In this document: in pieces, positions 57,265 through 64,000 of the stretch | Layout: each line of letters starts with the position of its first letter | How positions within the stretch are numbered: position 1 is the stretch's first letter | Origin: Uranotaenia lowii | Lineage: Eukaryota > Arthropoda > Insecta > Diptera > Culicidae | Assembly: GCF_029784155.1 (NCBI RefSeq) | Contig: NC_073693.1 | Location: 155,620,848-155,684,847, forward strand | DNA: 64,000 bases | Direction of reading: 5' to 3' | Translations under genes and position numbers: made by a program | The notes under the pieces: model-generated | The model's input: only the letters and a program-made list of their open reading frames with translations | Told to the model about the DNA's origin: nothing | Databases searched by the model: none

Positions 57265-58445
57265 ATGGGTACTCTAAAGTATTTCAGGCTTGCGGTTAGC
57301 AAATGCTCAAGTAGCCATCTCAGAGGGACCAAGCAGCAAACGGACGAGCGAGAGATGCCGCAAGATGCCTCAAGTCAGCCAGAAGGTGTCACTGGTGTTC
57401 GAGGCTGGGAAGTCGGGTTCCGAGAGGGTACCTCTGGATGCCGACACAAGCCGCGCTGCGGTAAGCAGCGTGCGATCACTTCCGACGGCTGAGAGGAGGA
57501 CTCTCGGGATCTGTAACCAGGATTGGTCAGGTGCTCCAGATGGAGGATTAGCCCATATCGGAGATTGGAAGAAGCTGTTTGCCGAGAGGGTTACTCTCGT
57601 GATGTGGAGCTACGCTGCGAACTGCACGCGTGAGCTCATCCAAGTACGGTTTTGCTGTGGCTTTGGAGGAGGTGTTTTGGGCGGCGGTTAGTAACCAGCA
57701 ACTTCAGCAACGTACCAGAGCCTAATTGGACTCATGCTGCTGAAGATTGCCCTCCGGCTCCTAGGAAAGATTAAAGAGTTGACGCACCTGGACGAAAGTC
57801 TATGAAGCTGCAAGTCGAGAAAATTGTGCTCGTGTTTTTTGCTGTCTTCGATGTTTGGAAGCTGTTCCGGATGCTGCGAAGAAGGTGGTTCAGGCGACGA
57901 TTAGTTGCCAGTGATTTCAACCACTTCTTGATTTTCGCGGCATTTAAGACGAGTGCTGCCGATCGAAGTCTGGCTAATTCTCGGAGCCACCGAGAGAGGG
58001 CTTTGTTAGCTACAAGAGGATGCTTTTCTGGGGTTACCGCAACACATCACTGAAAATATGTTGTACGATCGCACGCTGAGGTTATCAGCCACCAGAGTAA
58101 ACGAAAAATTCGCGATTCTGGTGCCCGTCAGCGTATAGTGCAAAACGAGAGCGACTTCAAGGGAAGCGATGACGACGATGACGATGATAACCAAGATTCC
58201 GCCAATCCTGAACCGGCTCTGAGACGCAGACGGCGATTCAGAGCTTCTCAGAGCAGATGTAGACCTATCTCAAATTATCAGCGGACTGAAGCGCCGTACA
58301 AATGGGTCTTCTGGAAGACAGTTATCGCCAAATGGATGGCAGTTCTAGCAGAGTACGCGGCATGGGGAGTGATTGTCTTGCTCTAGGTCACATGTTTCGT
58401 GACCTAGAGATGACGGGCAAGGTGGCAAACTTCGAACCCTGAAGA
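57265..58445 (+). other. GC-rich coding-like repeat DNA, unclassified
   Basis: Plus-strand frames at 57290-57691, 57802-58053 and 58138-58386 succeed one another in different frames, as if a longer coding sequence had decayed. Features include a tract of Asp codons (GSDDDDDDDNQ, near 58160-58190) and Arg-rich stretches (FRMLRRRWFRRRL). I recognise no domain. With the adjacent minisatellite and an A-rich end near 59115, the likeliest identity is the 3' part of a LINE (R1/LOA-like tails come to mind), but I cannot show it. A decayed host gene is possible. Confidence 0.3.
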
Positions 58446-58850
58446 TAAGAGGTCGGGCCTCGAGTCGTTAGAGAAGAGGTCAGGCCTCAAATCTTCAGGC
58501 GGAGAGGTTTGTGTGGTCAACCCCGAGTCTTTATGATAAGGGGTCCGGTCTCGAGTCGTAAGAGGAGGGATCAGGCTACTTATCAACAAAAGGAGGGGTA
58601 CAAGTGGTCAGATTTCAAGTCGTTAGAGGAGAGATCGGGCCTTGAACCGTGCAGAGGACAGGTAAACCTCGAGTCGATGCGAGGAGGGATCGGATCTCAA
58701 GTCGTTAGAGAAGAGATCAGGCCTCAAGTCGCGAAAAGGAGAGGTTTGTGTGAGAATCTCGAGTCATTGCGAGGAGATGTCGGTTCTCAAGTCGTTAGAG
58801 GAGAGTTCAGGCGTCGAGTAGTAAAGACGAGAGGTTTTGCTGGAGTGGTC
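58446..58850 (+). repeat. minisatellite, ~27-36-bp units, about 14 copies
   Basis: Units follow the pattern GAGRTCRGGCCTCAAGTCGT plus TAGAGGA. Most are 27-28 bp. Longer variants begin GAGGTTTGTGTG (58504 and 58741, with a related GAGGTTTTGCTGG near 58842). The run has few stops on the plus strand in its second half, hence a 134-codon frame (58509-58913) that I regard as a by-product of the repeat. Confidence 0.75.
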
Positions 58851-59174
58851 TCGTTAATGAGTATTGCCTTGGAGCGCATTAGCGCGAATAGACCTCCCAC
58901 TATTGAAGCATAGTGTACTAAACAGTTCGAGGTGGGAACCAGGTCTGCGGCCCCAGGTGGAGTTTAGGGAGTAGGGGGTATACACGGAGTATATCATGTC
59001 TTCCCATTGTACCCATGGACCCAGAGTAGCAAACTAGAGGGATGCGGTGGCCCGCCGTGCCTTGGAATACAATCCGTAAACCAAGATTTACCACCTGTGG
59101 TTACCAACTAAAAAAAATAAAGTTTCGTGACATGAACGTTCGCTGGACGAAGCTAAACGATGGTTAGGTTAACA
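58851..59174 (+). other. GC-rich end block of the unclassified repeat
   Basis: GC-rich text up to 'gtggttaccaactaaaaaaa' and 'ataaagtttcgtgac' near 59100-59130. The second phrase contains AATAAA and could be the polyadenylation end of a retroelement. 'tttcgtgac' also occurs near 58394. Confidence 0.35.
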
Positions 59175-59458
59175 CCAAACAGCGTTCAATAGTTGATAGG
59201 TATCTGGCGATATCATCGAGACCAGATATTTGTGCAGCGTTTAGCGCACTAAGCCAATACCAGGCCAGTCTAGCTGATAACCATTGACAAGGCCTGAAGC
59301 GTATTCTGCGATACCGTCGACGTATGACCGATATGGCGTTGGTATACCGCAGAAACGCGAAATCGGAACCACTCTTCAGATATGCTGATGCAGATTTTGC
59401 CAACGACTCCGATGAGCGAAGATATGTATCAGGCTACGCTGATAAACGAAAACGATGA
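59175..59458 (+). pseudogene. Ty1/Copia-type RNase H-region fragment
   Basis: The plus-strand frame reads SRPDICAAFSALSQYQASL, then a stop where the family has Trp (NH*QGLKRILRY), then LFRYADADFANDSDERRYVS and a terminal stop at 59456. This is the junction of RT and RNase H in Copia pol proteins: the RPDI box, GLKRILRYL, and the catalytic Asp in YADADWA. Only about 95 codons remain, with one nonsense codon and no LTRs nearby. The minus-strand open frame over the same bases is a shadow. Confidence 0.8.
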
Positions 59459-59849
59459 ACATATGGCGATGGTATATTTGTTGTCTTAAAGCATGTTTAG
59501 AAAAAACCTGGTGAAAATACCCATTAAAACTTCTATTGAAACCTATCATAAAATATTCTTATTCACGGATTCCGATACGTTATATTCAAGGTATTCTTAA
59601 AAATAGGTAGGTAAAAACTCATTTTGCTAAAGTGATATTGAAAAACTTTTGATTGATATAACTTCAATGAAAACATCAATCGAAAGTGAATGTTAATGTG
59701 CAACTCAAGACCCCAAGTGGTGTAAGCAATCTTAGCGGAAATTTGTTTATTGGGTACTCAACCCCCAGGAGGTTGTTGCACGCCGCACGCTGCCTCTGAC
59801 ATGGATAATAGACGTATACGGAGCCCCCTATCTCAGTTCACATGCGACC
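59459..59849. other. unannotated
   Basis: No supported feature. The boundary between this stretch and the following LINE is indistinct. Confidence 0.4.
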
Positions 59850-59859
59850 AACATGCACG

Positions 59860-61820
59860 AGCTTGGAACAGCTTTTATAGTGATGGGCAAAATACAGTAC
59901 AGCTTGAGACTTATAGATTTTGCCGCCTCCAAACGAATGGCCGTACGTAGTACCTTTTTCAAACACCGCCTCCCACATAAGTATACCTGGAGATCACCGT
60001 ACAAAACGCAATCATAGATAGATCACGTTTTAATAGACAGACTGCACTACTCGGACATCATCGACGTCAATCCTGTCGAGAAGCCAATCTCGAGTCAGAC
60101 CACTATCTGGCGATGGATAAGATGCGCCCAAAACTCTGCGTATTGAACTACATACGAAATCGGAGGTCGCAACAGACTACACGCTTTCGCTTGAAGCAGC
60201 GCCGTCTGGAAGAGGAAGATCACAAGAAGCTGTATCAGCTGCATCGTTCCCAGGAAACACGGAAGTTCTATCAGAAGCTCAACGCATCCCGCAAAGGCTT
60301 CGTGTCGAAAGCCAAAATGTGCCGGGATAAGGACGGAGGTATCCTGTCAGACAATCTTGAGGTGATCAAAAAGTGAAAACAGCACTTCGATGACACCTGA
60401 AAGGCACACATGCAATAGATCAAGACGGTGAGGGAAGGTACAAGGCTGGCGTATCAAATGTCACAGAGAATCACTCCCAACGATGCGTAAAGTTAAGGAA
60501 GCTATTCGCCAGCCCAGCAACAAGTCGGCTGGGAAGGCCTTACAAAATACTCCTGAACAAATTGACTGACTGTCTACACCGGTCGATGTTCCAGGTCTTG
60601 GTCTCAGAACAGCTACCGGAGGAGTAGAAGTAGGTCTACGACGGACCAGATCTTCACACTATGGCGAATCCTCCAAAAATGTCATAAACACCAAGTCTTT
60701 AAGCACCATCTATTCGTCGATTTCAAAACCGCATACGACACGATCGACCATGACGAGCTATGGAAAATCATGGACGAGAATGGCTTTTGAGGGTCGAGTT
60801 CTTTCGAATCACGCAGAGGGCTTCGACAAGGCGATGGTCTATCTTGTATGATGTTCAACGTGGCGCTAGAAGGTGTTATTTGGCGAGCGGTGGGTGAAAA
60901 GCGGGGCACGATTTTCAATTTGTTCCTGTCAACTTATCTGCTTCGCCCACGCCATTGATAAAGTCGACAGATCATCTGCGGCGGTGGAGGTACCGCAAAC
61001 AAAGTTCTACCGCAAACTAGAACGCGAAGCAGGAAGGAATGAGTTAATGATCAATACGTCCAAGGCTAAGAATATGTAGGGATGTCAATCCGAGAACGAT
61101 CGAATCTGGTTTTCTAATAATAACGAGGTGTCGATCGACGGCGACGAGCTGGATATAGTCGAAGACTTTGTCTATCTCGGCGCAATAATGACTGCAGACA
61201 ATAACACCAGCCGTGAGATCCGGCAGCGAATGATCAGCAGAAGTCGTGCCTACTATGGACTTCACAAGCAACTGCGGTCGAGAAGACGTGGCCCTCGCAC
61301 GAAGTGTAGCCTGCACATGACGCTCATTAGACCGGTTGTTTTTGTTCACGAGACATGGATATTGTTCTTGGAGGACCTGCGTATACACGGAGTATTCGAG
61401 CGAAGAGTGTTAAGAACCATCTTTGGCGGCATGCAAGAGAACGGAGTGTGAAGAAAATGGATGAGCCACGAGCTTGCGCGACTCTACGGCGAACCCAGTA
61501 TCCAGAAGGTGGCGAAGGCTGGACGGATACGCTGGGCAGGACATGTTGTAGGAATGCCGAACGACTGTCTTGCAAATGAGATTTTTTTTGTTTCGATTAT
61601 AGTCGTTTTACCATCATTATGGCATTCTCGACTTTATCAACGTTACAGTTGGCGGATCGTTATTGAAAAACTTATCCGGTACAACTGTGTTCGATGTTTA
61701 CTCTTGGGCTCGAACTCGCGGACATCGGCTCAGGAGACAACAGACTTGCCAACTGAGCTATATCACAAGCCCCAATGCAAAAGAGATGTTCGCTGAAAAT
61801 GATTTAGAAGAAAAATAACA
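59860..61820 (+). pseudogene. RTE LINE pol, broken
   Basis: Endonuclease tail: YTWRSPYKTQS followed by an IDHVLIDRLHYSDIIDV-like string near 59980-60065. Linker: KFYQKLNASRKGFVSKAKMC (60260-60320). RT: motif A in HHLFVDFKTAYDTIDHDELW (60700-60760) and motif B in GLRQGDGLSCMMFNVAL (60815-60865). The motif C region near 60940 is scrambled: FADD is not readable. Thumb and C-terminus: DFVYLGAIMTADNNTSREIR (61158-61217), HMTLIRPVV, RVLRTIFGGMQENGV and AGRIRWAGHVVGMPNDCL. Stops and frameshifts are frequent in the RT core, while the C-terminal third is fairly clean. Confidence 0.82.
61583..61775 (-). mobile_element. tRNA-derived SINE, copy C (best preserved)
   Basis: Minus strand: starts near GGGCTTGTGATA, A box TAGCTCAGTTGG (61760-61749), B-box-like GAGTTCGAGCC (61717-61707), body, then an A-rich tail (T run at 61583-61589). 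Flanks TGCAAATGAGAT (61571-61582) and TGCAAAAGAGAT (61776-61787) form the target-site duplication with one difference. It interrupts RTE coding sequence, so it is younger than that LINE copy. Confidence 0.88.
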
Positions 61821-61830
61821 AATGGGTTGA

Positions 61831-64000
61831 GTTTTATGCAATGAACAAAGTGTACCACTTTCACGTTGCAACTCTATACATTTATTGTTTTCCATGAAGG
61901 AACAACATTCGTAAACAAAACACTATAAGGTTCAATTTTTTGCTAAGGTTGGCCATAATCAATAAAGTTGATACCAGTCAGAATCATCAAAACCTGACCA
62001 GAATATGTTATTTTATTTTTTTTATCCTATTTTAAAAATAACAACATATTCATGTTAACTCTATAATCAGCGCAATTTAACTTTTTTCACGTCGTTTAGT
62101 TATCAATTCGTCAAGCTTATTCTGGTGACACTTAGCCAACCATCCAAAACACGCAAGTCATCAACCTAGCAGAAAACGCAACGTATTAAGTTGTATTTGG
62201 TTAAACATTACCAGCATTCATGGCACCAAAGGAAAAACGAACAAAACTGCGGAACCTGCTTACCGGTAGCGAGCAATAAAAATCAACCCTCAAAATAAAT
62301 GCGTAAGGTAGGCACCCATCCAAAAAGAGTGGAAGCAAAAAAAACGCACAATAATTTTTCCACCCATTCAAACATCGGCCGAGGAGAGTTGAAAAGAGCA
62401 CACACAAAAAAAACAGAATGGAACAACCAAATGTATGGAGCCCACATAATCACTTTATCACACCTCGTGCAAACAACCTACTCACAAACGCATCAACAAA
62501 CACACCTACACAAAGTACCCGGCAAATGAAGGCTCTCCCGTGTGGAAATGCGAAAATGCGGTTTATGAAGGGCCAATTTGAATCACCCTTGCCGATCTCG
62601 CACAGGTTTTTTTTCTCACCCAATTCATTCTTGCGTCGACCAAATTGTAGGGAAAAAAAGGAACTCCAGAAGCAAACTTCACGCACATGAATGGTGGTTG
62701 TCGGTGGCTCGCGCTCGGGCGCTGGTGATTCATTTTTATTTTTATTTGCTCGATGAGTGCGGAGAAAGATTTACCACTTTATGGAAATGTTACTCACGAT
62801 TTATAAATCACATACATTGTCAGCGTTTTTACGGTTTGATTTGCGGGAGTGTAAATTTATTTGTTTTGATATTCTCGGGTGCTTTTTTTTCATCCTGGAC
62901 TTCAACCTGATCTAGGGGAACCCCGAAGCACTTAATTAGATCTGGACTTTATCACGTAAATGGGTTTGAGTTTATGTTAATGGATGGCAGAGAATTGGCT
63001 GAGAGATAAATTTTAAAGGTTGATTTCTCTTATGTTAAGCCTTTTTTTCTTAGGCTACTCGAATGTGTGGACTTAGCCTTTCACATGTGAAAAGTGATGA
63101 AAAAGGCTAAATCCTTAGAAAATGATACCCGCTGTTAAGAACAATATGAAATTATAGATGATTTCTCTAGGGGGAAAGCTCATAAAACGCCTCATGTGGC
63201 TAAATAAATCTTTTTTTTTTTAATTTTTTTCTAGTCCATTTTAATTTTACCTTCAAGACAAAACGCATTTTAGTATTTAGTAGTGTGTTTTCGGACTTCG
63301 GCTACTTCATCGTGTTTTCGACTGAAATCATGCGTATTGACTGTCCGCTGAAGCAGCATGAAGCAGCTTAATGAGTTTGAGTGATGAAAAGTTATTGGCA
63401 GGAGTGAACACTTTTCTACACCTAGAAAACTCGTTTTTTACTCAAAAGTACATGAACTACATGACACATTCTCGATTCGCTCAGGTGGGGCACATCAGAG
63501 AATGTTTATTCTACGCACTTTATGAATGCAGTTAAGTTTTGGAATATAAACATCGAATATCAACACGCACAACTTATAGGAATGATGCTTTAAGATGAAA
63601 ATTCCGAAAAAAGAAAAACAAACAATATCAATGAATATCAACATTTTCATTCCATTTACTTTCCTTCGCGATTTTTTTTTTTAATTAAGTCGGAACAAAT
63701 TTCAAATCCTTTTTTTGTCAATTCGTGTTGAGAAATCACGAAGAGCGGTTTAAAAGGGGAGAGGAAGATATCGGAGGCCCATATTTTTCTTTTCTCCTTA
63801 CCTTTTTCCTTTTATGAGATTTTAATTTAAAAAGAAAAATTGTATGGTTTTCTACGTCTCCAACGTACCATTTGGCAATTTTTTTTTTACAATTGTTCAT
63901 TCCTGAGTTCTGGATGTTTGGAAAAAGGTGCTTTTTTATTAACAAAGTAGTGGGGAATTATTAACCTCCAAACCCAAAATTACCAAATACCACTTAGTGC
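61831..64000. other. AT-rich and host-like DNA, no gene identified
   Basis: 62200-62930 is GC-richer with overlapping open frames on both strands (62418-62690, 62450-62686, 62578-62910) and no recognisable domain. 62930-64000 is AT-rich with homopolymer runs. Nothing more can be supported. Confidence 0.35.

Larger units (their letters stand above)
59850..61830 (+). mobile_element. second RTE-type LINE (different family), decayed, with SINE insertion
   Basis: A 5'-truncated LINE distinct from that at 25 kb. Its C-terminal part resembles the widespread insect RTE proteins often annotated as transposon-derived F52C9.6-like. Copy C of the tRNA-derived SINE (61583-61775) interrupts the extreme C-terminal coding region. 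The 3' end lies near 61830. Confidence 0.75.

Noticed and set aside
58509..58913. 134-codon ORF as a possible repeat protein gene
   Set aside because: The frame follows the minisatellite, whose unit lengths are not consistently multiples of three. Openness is a by-product of the GC-rich unit sequence.
59164..59403. 79-codon minus-strand ORF
   Set aside because: It is the reverse shadow of the Copia RNase H-region frame on the plus strand, which has clear family motifs.
61707..61775. tRNA gene on the minus strand with A and B boxes
   Set aside because: The tRNA-like part continues into a ~110-bp body and A-rich tail, repeated in three places with target-site duplications. It is a SINE head.

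Overview
This is eukaryotic nuclear DNA, almost certainly from an insect and most probably a culicid mosquito. It is AT-rich and full of transposable elements (TEs). Three Tc1/mariner elements carry a DD37E catalytic spacing, the ITmD37E group first described from mosquitoes. RTE, Jockey and Penelope retroelements sit beside many MITEs, and the 'aaccgatc...ctcccatacaa' tandem repeat is typical of mosquito genomes. There are no rRNA genes, bona fide tRNA genes, CRISPR arrays or bacterial operons. No host gene can be identified with confidence. The best host candidate is one short exon-like ORF on the minus strand at 54361-54472. The window reads as intergenic or large-intron DNA.

Layout. 1-3.2 kb: Jockey-clade LINE on the minus strand with an intact ORF1 and an open ORF2 running off the left edge. 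3.2-9 kb: TA-flanked MITEs and a repeat with a tRNA-like module. 9-11 kb: GC-richer host DNA. 11.6-15.6 kb: ITmD37E copy 1, split by a 2.8-kb Penelope-like element whose 3' end carries a hammerhead-ribozyme fold. 15.6-19.9 kb: mostly featureless. 19.9-21.6 kb: Helitron-like tandem-monomer element containing a tRNA-derived SINE. 22-23.8 kb: a MITE interrupted by the tRNA-like repeat. 25-30.2 kb: decayed RTE-type LINE broken by a TA MITE and a 1.6-kb hAT-type element. 31.4-32.9 kb: SINE and ITmD37E copy 2. 34.3-36.8 kb: a four-level nest of elements around a former ~220-bp near-perfect palindrome. 37.4-37.8 kb: hAT MITE. 38.5-39.8 kb: ITmD37E copy 3. 41.6-42.8 kb: a MITE inside a MITE. 43.1-45.6 kb: two hAT-type elements. 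46.8 kb: remnant Penelope 3' end with a second hammerhead-like fold. 48.9-50.3 kb: tandem repeat split by a TTA-flanked MITE. 50.4-50.8 kb: foldback hAT MITE. 51.2-51.9 kb: second fragment of the 25-kb LINE. 52.3-53.6 kb: retroposed segment with a 26-bp target-site duplication. 54-55 kb: host-like GC-rich DNA. 55.9 kb: long imperfect hairpin. 57.3-59.1 kb: unclassified coding-like repeat with a minisatellite. 59.2-61.8 kb: Copia fragment and a second RTE LINE carrying a SINE. 61.8-64 kb: host-like DNA without identifiable genes.

The elements relate to one another mainly through nesting. Several insertions have a matching empty site elsewhere in the same window, which proves their boundaries and target-site duplications. 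Every protein-coding TE copy except the Jockey element is visibly broken. The Jockey copy is intact as far as it can be read. The most interesting observations are the two hammerhead-like folds, the nested palindrome at 35.5 kb, the retroposon-like tRNA-module repeat with inverted segments, and the shared target-site asymmetry of two SINE copies.
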